In this document: positions 40,907 to 52,110 of the stretch, piece after piece
Numbering within the stretch: the first letter of the stretch is position 1
How the letters are laid out: each line of letters starts with the position of its first letter
From: Defluviitaleaceae bacterium
GTDB taxonomy: Bacteria; Bacillota; Clostridia; Lachnospirales; WQUN01
Assembly: GCA_009788055.1 (NCBI GenBank)
Contig: WQSG01000013.1
Coordinates: 1 to 55,252 of the forward strand
DNA length: 55,252 bases
Direction: 5' to 3'
Made by a program: the position numbers and the translations under genes
The notes under the pieces: model-generated
What the model was told of the DNA's origin: nothing
The model's input: only the letters and a program-made list of their open reading frames with translations
Databases searched by the model: none

Positions 40907-43900
40907 TTAACTCTCTACACTATTTTCCTGTTGCTGTTCAGGTTTTGCTTCTGCGCGTGCGACGGTGGGGTAAAACAAATCATCATCGTCTTCGTCGGAG
41001 TAGCCGGGTGCGTTTTCCACTTCAATGGAGCGGTAAACGGGCATACCCGTACCTGCGGGAATAAGCTGCCCGATTATTACGTTTTCTTTCAAGCCGATTA
41101 AGCGGTCTTCTTTTCCGCGAATGGCTGCCTCTGTAAGGACGCGGGTGGTTTCTTGGAAGGACGCGGCGGAAAGGAAGGAATCGGTTGCGAGGGACGCCTT
41201 TGTTATTCCCAAAAGAACACGTGTTCCCGTTGCGGGTTCGCCGCCTTTGGCAACGGTTTCTTTGTTGATTTCTTCAAATTCCAGCCAGTCGATTAGAGAG
41301 CCCGGAAGCAAATCTGTATCGCCGTTTTCGTCAATTTTGATGCGTTTCAGCATTTGGCGCACGATTACCTCAATGTGTTTGTCGTTGATATCTACGCCGT
41401 GAAGGTCGTATACGCGCTGAACTTCTTGAAGCATATAGTCCTGTACGCCGCGTAAGCCCTTGATTTTTAAGATATCGTGGGGGTAAACGCTACCTTCGGT
41501 GAGTTCTTCGCCCGGTTCAATTGTTTGCCCCGTGTAAACTTTTATGCGCGAGCCGTAGGGAATCAGGTATGCTTTTTCTTCGCCCGACTCGTCGTTTGTG
41601 ATGATAACTTCACGCTTTTTCTTGTTGTCGGAAACGGTAACGCGTCCGCCAAATTCTGCGATAATTGCAAGCCCTTTGGGTTTGCGGGCTTCAAAAATTT
41701 CTTCAACACGCGGCAGACCCTTTGTGATATCGTCGTTTGTTGCAACGCCGCCCACTTGGAAGGTACGCATTGTAAGCTGTGTACCCGGTTCGCCAATGGA
41801 CTGCGCCGCGATAATCCCGACAGATTCACCAATGCGCACTGCGCGTCCGCTTGCCATGTTCGCGCCATAGCACTTGGAGCAAAGCCCAATGCGGGAGCGA
41901 CAGGTAAGAACGGTGCGCACAAGCACTTTTTCGATGCCTGCGGCTTCAATGGCTTCAGCTTGGTCTGGGGTGATAAGGGTGTCGGCGGTTGCCAAAACCG
42001 CGCCCGTTTCGGGGTGGGTGATATCGTTAATTGTCCAGCGGCCGCGGATACGGTCTACAAGCGGCTCAATTACTTCTTCGCCGTCCACAAAAGCGTGTAC
42101 ATACAAGCCCGGTTTTTCCTCGTCCTCTTTTACGCAGTCTTCCTCGCGGATGATAATGTCCTGCGAAACGTCAACCATGCGGCGGGTAAGATACCCCGAG
42201 TCCGCAGTACGAAGCGCGGTATCGGAAAGACCCTTTCTGGCACTATGGCCGGAGATGAAATATTCAAGAACGGTAAGACCTTCGCGGTAGTTGGAACGCA
42301 CGGGAATCTCCAGCGTTTTACCTGTGGGGCTTGCAAGCAAGCCGCGCATTCCAGCCATTTGTTTCATCTGAATTTTAGAACCCCTCGCGCCCGAGTCAAG
42401 CATCATGAAAACGCTGTTTTCGTGGGAAAGGTTTTCCATCAAGTCCTCTGTAACTTTGTCTGCGGCGTCTGCCCAAATTTTTAAAACTTTGTCGCGGCGT
42501 TCGTCGTCGGTCATTAGCCCGCGGTGGAACATTTTATAAATGCCCTCAATAGACAGTTCGGCTGCTTCCAAAATTTGCGGCTTTGTGCCGGGAACTTCCA
42601 TGTCGGAAACCGAAACCGAAAGCGCGGATTGTGTTGCAAAACGGAAGCCCAAATCCTTGATATTGTCCAGTGTGATAGACGTATCCACACTGCCGTATTT
42701 GTTGATACAACGGTTTACAATTTTGCTCAACATTTTGTTGTTTACAAGGCAATTTATTTCGTAGGAAAGTTTATCTGTTTCGCGGTCAACAAAGCCCAAA
42801 TCCTGCGGAATGGCTTGGTTGAAAATTACGCGCCCGGGTGTGATGTCCACTAAGCGGCTTTCGCCCGTTTCTTCACAGGTGCGGCGCACTTTAATTTTTG
42901 CGTGAAGATGAACTTCGCCGTTGCTGTACGCAAGTACGGCTTCTTCATCAAAAGCAAAAACCTTGCCTTCGCCAAGGCGGTTTTCGCGCTCCAGCGTGAG
43001 GTAATAAATTCCCAAAACCATATCCTTTGTGGGAACGGTGATCGGCATACCATCGGAAGGTTTTAACAGGTTGTTTGGCGCAAGCAAAAGGAAGCGACAT
43101 TCCGCCTGTGCTTCAACGGAAAGCGGAACGTGAACAGCCATTTGGTCGCCGTCAAAGTCTGCGTTATATGCGGCGCAAACAAGGGGGTGCAACATCAAAG
43201 CGCGACCCTCAACCAGAACAGGCTCAAACGCCTGAATCCCCAGCCTGTGCAGTGTTGGTGCGCGGTTAAGCATAATCGGGTGTTCTTTTATAACATCTTC
43301 AAGCGCGTCCCAAACACGGGGCTCAAGTTTTTCAACCATACGCTTTGCAGACTTTATATTATGCGCATCGCCCGAGCCTACAAGTTTTTTCATAACAAAC
43401 GGCTTGAACAATTCAATTGCCATTTCACGCGGCAATCCGCATTGGTAAATTTTAAGTTTGGGCCCCACCACGATAACGGAACGCCCCGAGTAGTCTACGC
43501 GCTTACCCAAAAGGTTTTGGCGGAAACGTCCTTGTTTACCCGTGAGCAAATCCGAAAGGGATTTTAGTGCGCGGTTGCCGGGGCCTGTTACAGGCCGCCC
43601 GCGCCGTCCGTTGTTGATTAGCGCGTCAACGGCTTCTTGAAGCATACGCTTTTCGTTGCGCACAATGATATTGGGTGCGCCAAGGTCAAGCAAACGCTTT
43701 AAGCGGTTGTTGCGGTTAATCACGCGGCGGTACAGGTCGTTTAAATCTGATGTTGCAAAACGTCCGCCGTCCAACTGCACCATGGGGCGCAAATCGGGCG
43801 GGATAACGGGAATAGCATCGCAAATCATCCACTCGGGGCGGTTGCCCGACAGGCGGAAAGATTCGATTACTTCCAACTTTTTCATATAGCGCAGACGCTT

Positions 43901-44557
43901 TTGCCCCGTGGAGTCTTTTAACAGATTTTTAAGCTCTTCGCTTTCGGCTTCAAGGTCGATTGCAAGAAGCAACTCTTTAACGGCTTCCGCACCCATTCCA
44001 ACGCGGAATGTAGGCACACGTTGCGTACCAATTGTACGATATATGCCGTGTTCTTCCTTCGCGTCATTGTACTCCTTTTCCGTGAGAAGGGTTTTGGGTT
44101 GCATACCCGTGTCGCCGCCGTCCAGCACAACATATGCGGCGAAGTACAAAATCTTTTCCAGTGCGCGTGGCGACATCCCAAGGATAAGCCCCATGCGGCT
44201 GGGGATTCCGCGAAAATACCAGATATGTGAAACAGGCGCGGCAAGTTCGATATGCCCCATGCGCTCGCGCCTAACTTTGCTTTTTGTAACCTCAACGCCG
44301 CAACGGTCGCAAACCACGCCTTTGTAACGAATACGCTTATATTTTCCGCAGTGGCATTCCCAGTCCTTGTTGGGGCCAAAAATGCGCTCGCAAAACAAGC
44401 CGTCACGCTCAGGTTTTAGTGTGCGGTAGTTGATTGTTTCCGGCTTTTTAACTTCGCCGCGACTCCATTCGCGGATTTTCTCCGGCGAAGCAAGCCCTAT
44501 TTTTATTGAGGAGAATGACATTGCCTGTTCCATTTTTTCAGGTTTTATATCCACCAT
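40907..44557 (-). CDS. rpoC: RNA polymerase beta' subunit
   Basis: The 1216-aa product has the zinc site C68/C70/C83/C86 ([15 protein letters not shown]), the catalytic [12 protein letters not shown] magnesium motif, the bridge helix/trigger loop region ([26 protein letters not shown]) and the C-terminal [13 protein letters not shown] clamp segment. It lacks the long insertions of Gram-negative rpoC. It is 2 bp downstream of rpoB. Start 44557 follows AGGAGGAA in the end of rpoB. Confidence 0.98.
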   Translation of the reverse strand: MVDIKPEKMEQAMSFSSIKIGLASPEKIREWSRGEVKKPETINYRTLKPERDGLFCERIFGPNKDWECHCGKYKRIRYKGVVCDRCGVEVTKSKVRRERMGHIELAAPVSHIWYFRGIPSRMGLILGMSPRALEKILYFAAYVVLDGGDTGMQPKTLLTEKEYNDAKEEHGIYRTIGTQRVPTFRVGMGAEAVKELLLAIDLEAESEELKNLLKDSTGQKRLRYMKKLEVIESFRLSGNRPEWMICDAIPVIPPDLRPMVQLDGGRFATSDLNDLYRRVINRNNRLKRLLDLGAPNIIVRNEKRMLQEAVDALINNGRRGRPVTGPGNRALKSLSDLLTGKQGRFRQNLLGKRVDYSGRSVIVVGPKLKIYQCGLPREMAIELFKPFVMKKLVGSGDAHNIKSAKRMVEKLEPRVWDALEDVIKEHPIMLNRAPTLHRLGIQAFEPVLVEGRALMLHPLVCAAYNADFDGDQMAVHVPLSVEAQAECRFLLLAPNNLLKPSDGMPITVPTKDMVLGIYYLTLERENRLGEGKVFAFDEEAVLAYSNGEVHLHAKIKVRRTCEETGESRLVDITPGRVIFNQAIPQDLGFVDRETDKLSYEINCLVNNKMLSKIVNRCINKYGSVDTSITLDNIKDLGFRFATQSALSVSVSDMEVPGTKPQILEAAELSIEGIYKMFHRGLMTDDERRDKVLKIWADAADKVTEDLMENLSHENSVFMMLDSGARGSKIQMKQMAGMRGLLASPTGKTLEIPVRSNYREGLTVLEYFISGHSARKGLSDTALRTADSGYLTRRMVDVSQDIIIREEDCVKEDEEKPGLYVHAFVDGEEVIEPLVDRIRGRWTINDITHPETGAVLATADTLITPDQAEAIEAAGIEKVLVRTVLTCRSRIGLCSKCYGANMASGRAVRIGESVGIIAAQSIGEPGTQLTMRTFQVGGVATNDDITKGLPRVEEIFEARKPKGLAIIAEFGGRVTVSDNKKKREVIITNDESGEEKAYLIPYGSRIKVYTGQTIEPGEELTEGSVYPHDILKIKGLRGVQDYMLQEVQRVYDLHGVDINDKHIEVIVRQMLKRIKIDENGDTDLLPGSLIDWLEFEEINKETVAKGGEPATGTRVLLGITKASLATDSFLSAASFQETTRVLTEAAIRGKEDRLIGLKENVIIGQLIPAGTGMPVYRSIEVENAPGYSDEDDDDLFYPTVARAEAKPEQQQENSVES

Positions 44558-44559
44558 CT

Positions 44560-47500
44560 TTATTCCTCCTCTTTGAATAAATCAAAATCAGCGTCGGTGA
44601 TATCGTCTTCCAAAACGAAATCATCGGGGAAATCATCTTCAAGTTCAAGCTCGAAATCGGCGGGAACGTCCGGTACTTCGTCTAAGCTTAGCGTTTCGGG
44701 TACGGCATCGGGTGCGCCGCTTTCGTCCGTCATTGCAGAAGCGTCTGCGGTGATGTCCACCTCAAGCATTTCGTCTTGTTCGGGTTCATCGTCGTCATCG
44801 CTTGCTTCAAGTGCGTCCGCAGGTGCGTCATCGGATTCTTCGCCGTGCGCCGCTTTCGCGCCGCCGCGCCGTATATATCCGTGGTCGTTGTCCGACTCCA
44901 GCCCCTCAAGGTTTACGTCAACATTTAGTTCTTCGCCGTCTTCCACGGATTCTTTTATAACAACTTCCGTGTCGTCTGCCATAAGAACTTTTACGTCCAA
45001 GCACAGTGCTTGCAACTCTTTGAGAAGAACCTTAAACGATTCGGGAACGCCCGGCTCGGGGATGTTTTCGCCTTTAACAATTGCCTCGTAGGTTTTTACG
45101 CGACCAACAATATCGTCTGATTTAACCGTAAGAATTTCCTGCAAGGTGTAGCTTGCGCCGTAAGCTTCCAACGCCCAAACTTCCATCTCTCCGAAACGCT
45201 GACCGCCAAACTGGGCTTTTCCGCCCAACGGCTGTTGCGTAACAAGGGAGTAAGGGCCTGTGGAACGCGCATGAATTTTATCGTCAACCAAGTGGTGAAG
45301 TTTCAGGTAATGCATAAAGCCCACGGTGATGGGATTGTCGAACTCCTCACCGCTTCTGCCGTCACGTACTTTGATTTTGCCGTTGCGGTCAATGGGTACG
45401 CCTTTCCATTCATCACGATGGTCTTTATTTTCGTCAAGTTGGCGGAAAATTTCATCATCTAAAATATCGCGCCATCTTGCCGTAAATTCGTCCCACTCCA
45501 GATTTACATAGTCGTTGGCAAGGTCTAGCGTGTCCATGATATCAATTTCGTTCGCGCCGTCGAAAACGGGGGTCGCCGCTTTCCATCCAAGACATTTTGC
45601 CGCAAGCCCAAGGTGAACTTCCAGCACCTGCCCGATATTCATGCGGGACGGTACGCCAAGGGGGTTAAGCACGATATCCAGCGGCCTGCCGTTGGGAAGG
45701 AAAGGCATATCTTCCACGGGAAGCACTTTTGCAATAACACCCTTGTTTCCGTGGCGGCCTGCCATTTTGTCGCCCACGGAGATTTTACGTTTTTGCGCGA
45801 TATACACGCGCACAAGCTGGTTTACACCGGGGGGAAGCTCGTCACGTTTTGTACCGGGCGCAAGGTCACTGCGGTTGTCTCGGGTAAAAACTTTTACGTC
45901 AACAATAATTCCGCTTTCACCATGGGGAACGCGCAAAGACGTATCCCTTACTTCACGCGCTTTTTCACCGAAAATAGCGCGGAGAAGCCGCTCTTCCGCA
46001 GTAAGTTCCGTTTCACCTTTCGGCGTAACTTTTCCAACTAAAATATCATTCGGCCCAACTTCCGCGCCGATTCTAATTATTCCGTCTTCGTCAAGGTCTT
46101 TCATTGCGTCTTCGCCCACATTGGGGATGTCGCGGGTTATTTCTTCGGGACCCAGTTTTGTGTCACGGGCTTCCGCTTCGTATTCCTCAATGTGAATGGA
46201 AGTGTAAACATCATCACGAACAAGGTTTTCGCTTAGAAGAATCGCGTCCTCGTAGTTGTAACCTTCCCACGCCATAAACCCGATTAGCGGGTTTTTGCCC
46301 AGCGCGAGTTCGCCATTATCGGTTGAAGGGCCGTCTGCAATTACTTGCCCCGCGTGTACTTTCTGCCCCTTTGTAACAATGGGGCGTTGATTTATGCACG
46401 TTCCTTGGTTGGAACGAGTGAATTTTGCCAATTTATAATGATGCCTTTCCCCATCGTCACCGCGCACGCTAACGTGGTTTGCGGCAACGTCTTCGACCGT
46501 TCCCGCAACGGCGGTTGTCATAACAACGCCCGTATCCAGCGCGACTTTGTACTCCATGCCCGTGCCGACAACAGGTGCATCCGTTGTCATAAGCGGCACG
46601 GCTTGGCGTTGCATATTTGAACCCATCAAAGCGCGGGAAACGTCGTCGTTCTCAAGGAACGGGATAAGCGCGGTTGCAACGGATACAATTTGTTTTGGCG
46701 AAACGTCCATAAGGTCGATACGGGACGGGTCAAATTCTTGAATCTCGTCACGGAAACGCCCTTGAACGCGCTTGTTTTTGAAGCGACCTTCATCCGTAAG
46801 CGGCTCGTTTGCCTGTGCTATGATATAGTTTTCCTCTTCGTCCGCGGTTACGTAAATGAAATTGCTTGTAACAAGCGGTACTTCTCCCGCACGTTTTTCA
46901 ACAAAACGGTAGGGTGCTTCAATAAAGCCGTATTCGTTGATACGCGCATAGGTTGCAAGGGAGTTAATCAGCCCAATGTTGGGGCCTTCGGGCGTTTCAA
47001 TCGGACACATACGCCCGTAGTGGGAGCTGTGAACGTCACGGACTTCAAAGCCCGCACGGTCGCGGGAAAGACCGCCCGGCCCGAGTGCGGAAAGGCGGCG
47101 TTTATGGGAAAGCTCGTCCAGCGGATTGGTCTGCCCCATGAACTGAGAAAGCTGTGACGAACCAAAAAATTCCTTTATCGCCGCCGTAACGGGGCGGATA
47201 TTGATTAGTGCTTGCGGCGTTACAATGTCCATATCTTGGATGGTCATGCGCTCTTTAACAACGCGCTCCATACGGGTAAGCCCGATACGGAACTGGTTTT
47301 GCAAAAGCTCACCAACCGCACGAATGCGGCGGTTGCCCAAGTGGTCTATGTCGTCCACAAGCCCAACGCCGAACTCCACGCCGATTGCATATGAAATTGA
47401 TGCCATGATATCTTCAAACATAATGGTTTTCGGCAACAATTTGTTCATGTTTTGTTTGATTAGTCGTTCAAGCTCGTCCTTGTCCTGTGTTTCCAAAAGG

Positions 47501-48627
47501 GCGCGCAGGTACGGGTAATAAACTTTCTCCTGAATGCCGAAATCTTTGGCGGAAAGCCCGTATGGTTCAAGGTATTGGTCTATGTCAACGGTCATGTTTG
47601 AAAGAACGCGCAAGGTGCGGTCTTCTTCCACTAAAATATCAACGTGGGGACAACCCGCGTTTTGAATTGCGTCCGCAAGTTCCGTCGTAAGTTCTGTTCC
47701 TGCTTCCGCGATAATTTCTCCGCTGTCGGGGGAAACGGCGTTTTCCGCCAAAATACGCCCGCGCACACGGGATTTAAGCGACAGTTTTTTGTTGAATTTA
47801 TAACGCCCGACTTTCGCAAGGTCGTATCTTTTCGGGTCGAAAAACATATTATTAAGAAGCGATTGAGAACCTTCAACCGTTGGCGGTTCACCGGGACGAA
47901 GGCGTTTGTACGCCTCAACAAGTCCTTCTTCGTGGGTTTTTGCAATATCTTTTTCAATTGTTGCAAGAATTTTGGGGTCATCGCCGAACTTAGCAAGAAT
48001 TTCCTCGTCCGTGCCAACGCCCAGAGAGCGCATTAAAACAGTAACGGGAACTTTGCGCGTGCGGTCTATACGAACATAAAAAACATCATTGGAGTCTGTG
48101 TCAAATTCCAACCACGCGCCTCTGTTTGGTATTACGCTGGCTGAAACAAGAATTTTACCAACTTTGTCATGTTCGATTCCGTAATAAATGCCGGGCGAGC
48201 GCATAAGTTGGCTTACAATTACACGTTCCGCGCCGTTTATAATAAATGTGCCGTTTTCCGTCATAAGCGGAAAGTCGCCCATAAAAATGTCTTGCTCTTT
48301 AATCTCGTCCACTTCTTTGTTATGCAACCGACACTTTACACGCAAAGAAGCGGCATACGTGGCATCCCGCTCTTTACATTCGTCTATTGTGTACTTGGTT
48401 TTTTCGTCAAGTTTAAGGTCAATCAGGTCTAAAACAAGGTTGCCGCTGTAGTCTGTGATGGGGGAAATGTCATGAAATACCTCCCGCAGACCTTCGTTGA
48501 TAAACCAATTGTAACTCTCTTTTTGAACCTCAATAAGATTCGGAATTTCTAAAACTTCGGCAATCCGCGAGTAAGTAGCCCGCGCAGGCCCCGGGCCTTG
48601 CGTTGAACGCACCCTGTTTTTCTCCAC
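44560..48627 (-). CDS. rpoB: RNA polymerase beta subunit with long acidic C-terminal tail
   Basis: The 1355-aa product contains the full beta core: the rifampicin region [19 protein letters not shown] (Gly at the position of E. coli Asp516), [36 protein letters not shown] and [24 protein letters not shown]. After the normal end near LCLDVKVL, about 140 further residues (from ~1216) are strongly acidic ([26 protein letters not shown]). This tail is not in typical Firmicutes RpoB. A consensus promoter 140 nt upstream drives it; no ribosomal protein genes precede. Confidence 0.98.
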   Translation of the reverse strand: MEKNRVRSTQGPGPARATYSRIAEVLEIPNLIEVQKESYNWFINEGLREVFHDISPITDYSGNLVLDLIDLKLDEKTKYTIDECKERDATYAASLRVKCRLHNKEVDEIKEQDIFMGDFPLMTENGTFIINGAERVIVSQLMRSPGIYYGIEHDKVGKILVSASVIPNRGAWLEFDTDSNDVFYVRIDRTRKVPVTVLMRSLGVGTDEEILAKFGDDPKILATIEKDIAKTHEEGLVEAYKRLRPGEPPTVEGSQSLLNNMFFDPKRYDLAKVGRYKFNKKLSLKSRVRGRILAENAVSPDSGEIIAEAGTELTTELADAIQNAGCPHVDILVEEDRTLRVLSNMTVDIDQYLEPYGLSAKDFGIQEKVYYPYLRALLETQDKDELERLIKQNMNKLLPKTIMFEDIMASISYAIGVEFGVGLVDDIDHLGNRRIRAVGELLQNQFRIGLTRMERVVKERMTIQDMDIVTPQALINIRPVTAAIKEFFGSSQLSQFMGQTNPLDELSHKRRLSALGPGGLSRDRAGFEVRDVHSSHYGRMCPIETPEGPNIGLINSLATYARINEYGFIEAPYRFVEKRAGEVPLVTSNFIYVTADEEENYIIAQANEPLTDEGRFKNKRVQGRFRDEIQEFDPSRIDLMDVSPKQIVSVATALIPFLENDDVSRALMGSNMQRQAVPLMTTDAPVVGTGMEYKVALDTGVVMTTAVAGTVEDVAANHVSVRGDDGERHHYKLAKFTRSNQGTCINQRPIVTKGQKVHAGQVIADGPSTDNGELALGKNPLIGFMAWEGYNYEDAILLSENLVRDDVYTSIHIEEYEAEARDTKLGPEEITRDIPNVGEDAMKDLDEDGIIRIGAEVGPNDILVGKVTPKGETELTAEERLLRAIFGEKAREVRDTSLRVPHGESGIIVDVKVFTRDNRSDLAPGTKRDELPPGVNQLVRVYIAQKRKISVGDKMAGRHGNKGVIAKVLPVEDMPFLPNGRPLDIVLNPLGVPSRMNIGQVLEVHLGLAAKCLGWKAATPVFDGANEIDIMDTLDLANDYVNLEWDEFTARWRDILDDEIFRQLDENKDHRDEWKGVPIDRNGKIKVRDGRSGEEFDNPITVGFMHYLKLHHLVDDKIHARSTGPYSLVTQQPLGGKAQFGGQRFGEMEVWALEAYGASYTLQEILTVKSDDIVGRVKTYEAIVKGENIPEPGVPESFKVLLKELQALCLDVKVLMADDTEVVIKESVEDGEELNVDVNLEGLESDNDHGYIRRGGAKAAHGEESDDAPADALEASDDDDEPEQDEMLEVDITADASAMTDESGAPDAVPETLSLDEVPDVPADFELELEDDFPDDFVLEDDITDADFDLFKEEE

Positions 48628-48772
48628 TGTAGCAACCCCTTTTTAGCGTTTTATAACGATTTAACCCTGTGCGAGAAAAAAATGTTGAAATTTTGTGTGG
48701 CGTGTGTTAGTCTTACGGCACACATAGAGTGGGCAAGTGTCCCCTTCACCACAAAAATCGATACCACTTCAC

Positions 48773-48801
48773 AGCATATCATGACAAAATTTTACTGTCA
48801 A
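48773..48801 (-). promoter_or_regulatory. Sigma-A-type promoter of rpoBC
   Basis: On the minus strand TTGACA (48796-48801) and TATGCT (48773-48778) have a 17-bp spacer. Transcription would start near 48766, giving an untranslated leader of ~140 nt in which I see no known riboregulator. Confidence 0.75.
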
Positions 48802-48840
48802 GCATATTTTTTGAAATTATACATATAATTTTTTTCCAAC

Positions 48841-50298
48841 TTAAATGGTTTTTAGTAACTTCAACAAAAACTCCCATGCGCGTGCGGTGGATGAGATTGA
48901 CAGTCTTTCGCCGGGGGTGTGGTAGTCGTGGGCGTTGGGGCCGAAGGAGATTATGTCAAGGCTGATATTTTTTTCGGCAAATTTTGCGGAGAATATTCCG
49001 CACTCAAGACCGCCGTGTACTGCGGTTGCAAGGGCTTCGCGGCTGAACAGCGATTTGTAGGCTTGTTGCGCGGTTTTAAGCAAAGCGGAATTTGGGTTGT
49101 ACGGCCATGCGGGGCTTCTTTGCAAGAAGTTTAATTCCGCGCCGAGGTATTCTGCAAGGGCGGATATTTGGGCTTCAATTTGGCGTGTATAAAATGAAGC
49201 CGCGCCGCGTGGCATTGCAGAAATTTTTACATAATCGGCGGCTGTTTCTGCCACGCCTATGTTGCAGGATGCATTCACCAGCCCGTCTATTTCGCGGCTT
49301 TCCGAAATTACACCCGTGGGGATAAGCAATAACGCGCTTATTACCTTGCGGGTGTTTTCTTTTGTAAGCACGGAAATGTTTTGCGTTTGGCAATCCGAAA
49401 TGTCATGCGCTATTTTTAATCCGCTGTCGGTTGCGCGGAATTGTTCCGAAAAATTAGCGGCGAGTTCGTTAAGATTTTTGGTAACAGCTTCCTTGTCGCT
49501 TGACGGAAAGATAATCGTTGCGGTTGCTTCACGCGGGATAGCGTTTACCTTCATGCCGCCCGAAATTTCCGAAAGAAAAACGTCACCGCCCGTGTATGCG
49601 GCGTCCAGCAAAAAGCCGAGAATCCGCAAGGCGTTTCCGCGCTCTTGGTTTATATCGCCGCCCGAATGCCCGCCCTTCAGCCCTTTAACCGAAATTTTAC
49701 AACACACAGGCGCGGAAATTTCCGCGTGATTTCGCGTTATCGGAATTGTAATTTCCGCCGTTGTTCCCGCCGCGCAACCCATTGTAAAAGTAGTGTCGTC
49801 ACTGCTGTCAAGGTTTAACATCCTTGTGCCTTTAAGCCCGCTTATATCAAGATTTTCCGCGCCGCTCATGCCTGTTTCTTCTTCCGTTGTAAGGATTATT
49901 TCCAGCGGCGGATGCTCGAATTTGCCCGCGATAAGTGCCATGCACATTGCAACGCCAATGCCATTATCCGCGCCAAGAGTTGTCCCCCTTGCTTGCAGAT
50001 AGTCGCCGTCAACATACAAATCCAGCGGGTCGCGGGTAAAATCATGCTGTGTGTCCGCGTTTTTTTCGCAAACCATATCCAAGTGCGCCTGCAAAATTAT
50101 CGGCTCTTTGCCCTCAAAACCCGCCGCCGATTTCTTTATGATTAAATTATTCCAATCGTCTTGCGCAACTTCCGCGCGGTTTTGCCGCGCAAATTCGGCT
50201 ACATAATCGCTAACAGCCTTCTCGTTTCCCGAACCACGCGGGATTTTGCTTATCTCATAAAAATTGCTAAACACTACTTTCGGCTCAAGTTGGTTCAT
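48841..50298 (-). CDS. pepD: Aminoacyl-histidine dipeptidase (Xaa-His dipeptidase)
   Basis: An M20-family zinc dipeptidase of 485 aa. Metal ligands are visible: AHLDM (H72, D74), GADNG (D111), EEETG (E140/E141 region), LDSSDD and the C-terminal HGGLECG. Length matches PepD. Start 50298 (MNQLEPK) follows GAGGAG. The longer open frame to 50391 is made by the adjacent repeat copy F and codes KFLFKLFSKSLRGSG; this is not likely part of the protein. It precedes rpoB by 213 bp, same strand. Confidence 0.93.
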   Translation of the reverse strand: MNQLEPKVVFSNFYEISKIPRGSGNEKAVSDYVAEFARQNRAEVAQDDWNNLIIKKSAAGFEGKEPIILQAHLDMVCEKNADTQHDFTRDPLDLYVDGDYLQARGTTLGADNGIGVAMCMALIAGKFEHPPLEIILTTEEETGMSGAENLDISGLKGTRMLNLDSSDDTTFTMGCAAGTTAEITIPITRNHAEISAPVCCKISVKGLKGGHSGGDINQERGNALRILGFLLDAAYTGGDVFLSEISGGMKVNAIPREATATIIFPSSDKEAVTKNLNELAANFSEQFRATDSGLKIAHDISDCQTQNISVLTKENTRKVISALLLIPTGVISESREIDGLVNASCNIGVAETAADYVKISAMPRGAASFYTRQIEAQISALAEYLGAELNFLQRSPAWPYNPNSALLKTAQQAYKSLFSREALATAVHGGLECGIFSAKFAEKNISLDIISFGPNAHDYHTPGERLSISSTARAWEFLLKLLKTI

Positions 50299-50321
50299 GG
50301 TTTTACACGCTCCTCTAAATA

Positions 50322-50510
50322 TTAAGTTCTCGGGGTTCCACCCCGAACCCCGCAAACTTTTTGAAAAAAGTTTGAACAAAAACTTTAACATGGACTAACG
50401 GTAAACTTTGTCGAAATACCAAAACCGCGCGAATGCGCGGTTTTAAGTTAAAGTTTTGATGAAACTTTTTCAAAAGTTTCCCGGGGTTTGGGGCGGAGCC
50501 CCAAGGTTTT
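50322..50510 (+). repeat. Palindromic repeat element, copy F
   Basis: Left arm AAGTTCTCGGGGTTCCACCC, tag TGGACTAACGGTAA, centre CCGCGCGAATGCGCGG and right arm ending GGGGCGGAGCCCCAAGG are present. It lies between phosphoglycerate mutase and pepD genes that run in the same direction, so it may separate their transcripts. Confidence 0.88.
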
Positions 50511-50518
50511 ACACAAAA

Positions 50519-51709
50519 TTATCGTGCGAAAAAATATTCCGCAAGTGCGACGCCGCTGTCAAAATATTTGCCGCTTGCACTGCCGCTGTCTTCGGAAAAA
50601 GCGTGGCTTTCGTCCGAAATTTGGCGCGTGCTGTCGAAAAGGACGAAGGGCACGGGTTCGGGGGCGTGGGTGCGGGTTTCTACGGGGGTGAGATGGTCGG
50701 GGAGAATTAAAATGCGATATGGTTCGCCGCAGTTTTGCAGATACTCGTGAACGGTTTTGAAAACGCGGCGGTCGATGTATTCCAGCGAAAGAAGTTTTCC
50801 GTCCAAGTCGCCGCTGTGCGAACATTCATCAGGGGCTTCTACGTGCAGAAAAACGAAGTCTTTGCCGGATTCAAAAGCGTCAATTGCGTACTGCGCCTTG
50901 CCCTCGTAGTTTGTGTGAAGCGTGCCTGTCGCGCCCGGAACAGACGGGCAGTTGAAGCCCGCGCATCCGCCTATGCCTTTCAGCAAGTTTACGGCGGTAA
51001 TCATGGTGCCTTTCACGCCGTATTTTTCGTGGTGATTTCCCAGCGACATTTTTTTGCCCTGCCCCCAAAACCAAATGCAGTTTGCGGGCGGCTTGCCGTT
51101 TTTCACGCGCTCTATGTTAAGCGGATGATTTTTCAGAAGCTCAAAGCTTTTTTGCATAAGCGCGCTTAGTTTTGCGTCACTGGGGAAAAAGCCCGCGATT
51201 TCCTTCTCCAAAATATCGTGCGGCGGCGTTGTTTTTAAGCCGTCATCAATATTTTTTGCAACCAACAGACAGCGATAACTAACGCCCGCGTAAAACTGCA
51301 AACCGTCACCGCCAAGCTTTTCCTGAATGAAACGCATTAAAACTTCCGCGTCCTCACTTTCGATATCGCCTGCGCTGTGGTCTGTGATAACCTTGCCGTC
51401 TTCCGAAAGCGTCACAAGATTTGTGCGGATAGCAAGTTCGTCGTCGCCAATTTCTATGCCCATTGCGGCGGCTTCTAACGGGGCGCGTCCCGTCAAACAC
51501 GCCGCAGGGTCGTAACCCAACACCGCCAAATTCGCAACATCGCTGCCCGGCTCCATTCCGTCGGGCACGGTTTTAACCAGCCCAACCTCACTGCGCTTCG
51601 CAAGCGCGTTTATATGCGGAATCTTCGCCACCTCAAGAGGCGTTTTGTTGCCAAGTGATGGAATTTTCCAATCGCCGCAACCGTCGGCAACAAGAATAAA
51701 AAATTTCAT
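50519..51709 (-). CDS. Cofactor-independent phosphoglycerate mutase, archaeal ApgM type
   Basis: Interconverts 3- and 2-phosphoglycerate in glycolysis without 2,3-bisphosphoglycerate. The 396-aa product has LVADGCGDW, the phosphorylated serine in PGSDVANLAVLGYDP (S56), SHSGDLDGK, and the metal motif PDHLTPVETRTHAPEPVPF. This form (alkaline phosphatase superfamily) is shorter than GpmI and is found in archaea and many Clostridia. Start 51709 follows AAAGGAC. It is in line with acpS and maf. Confidence 0.92.
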   Translation of the reverse strand: MKFFILVADGCGDWKIPSLGNKTPLEVAKIPHINALAKRSEVGLVKTVPDGMEPGSDVANLAVLGYDPAACLTGRAPLEAAAMGIEIGDDELAIRTNLVTLSEDGKVITDHSAGDIESEDAEVLMRFIQEKLGGDGLQFYAGVSYRCLLVAKNIDDGLKTTPPHDILEKEIAGFFPSDAKLSALMQKSFELLKNHPLNIERVKNGKPPANCIWFWGQGKKMSLGNHHEKYGVKGTMITAVNLLKGIGGCAGFNCPSVPGATGTLHTNYEGKAQYAIDAFESGKDFVFLHVEAPDECSHSGDLDGKLLSLEYIDRRVFKTVHEYLQNCGEPYRILILPDHLTPVETRTHAPEPVPFVLFDSTRQISDESHAFSEDSGSASGKYFDSGVALAEYFFAR

Positions 51710-51723
51710 GCGTATCAGTCCTT

Positions 51724-52110
51724 TCAGGGAAATTGTACCACGCCTATGATGGCATATGCAATCGCGTCCGTTTCGGTGTGCGAAATGCTGATTTTCACAC
51801 AAAAACGGCGGGCGCGTTTTACAATGCGCCGCGCCGTTTTTTTCGCGCCCTTATGCAAAACGGCGTAGGGCGCACCGTTTTCTTTGTGCAAGATTTCGAT
51901 ATCGCAGGGGGAAAAGCCGCTAAAGCCCGTGCCCAACGCCTTTGCCACCGCCTCTTTTGCCGCGAACAAACCCGCTATAGACTGCGCTTTTTTTTCCGCA
52001 AGCCGCTCCCTCTCCCGCGCCGTGAAAACACGTTGCATAAAGCGCGAATCCGCTTGCCCCTCGTATTTCTTGAACCGTTCGATTTTCACAATGTCCACGC
52101 CTACGCCCAT
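51724..52110 (-). CDS. acpS: Holo-acyl-carrier-protein synthase
   Basis: Transfers 4'-phosphopantetheine from CoA to apo-ACP. The 128-aa product has the magnesium site GVDIVKIERF (D6) and FAAKEAVAKALG (E53), and ends with ISISHTETDAIAYAI. Start 52110 is chosen because the family begins MGVGVDI; it overlaps the end of maf by 10 bp, so the two are translated together. Confidence 0.95.
   Translation of the reverse strand: MGVGVDIVKIERFKKYEGQADSRFMQRVFTARERERLAEKKAQSIAGLFAAKEAVAKALGTGFSGFSPCDIEILHKENGAPYAVLHKGAKKTARRIVKRARRFCVKISISHTETDAIAYAIIGVVQFP

Noticed and set aside
44573-45091. 172-aa Ser-rich plus-strand frame
   Set aside because: It is the complement of the acidic tail of RpoB, where Asp/Glu codons read as Ser-rich on the other strand.
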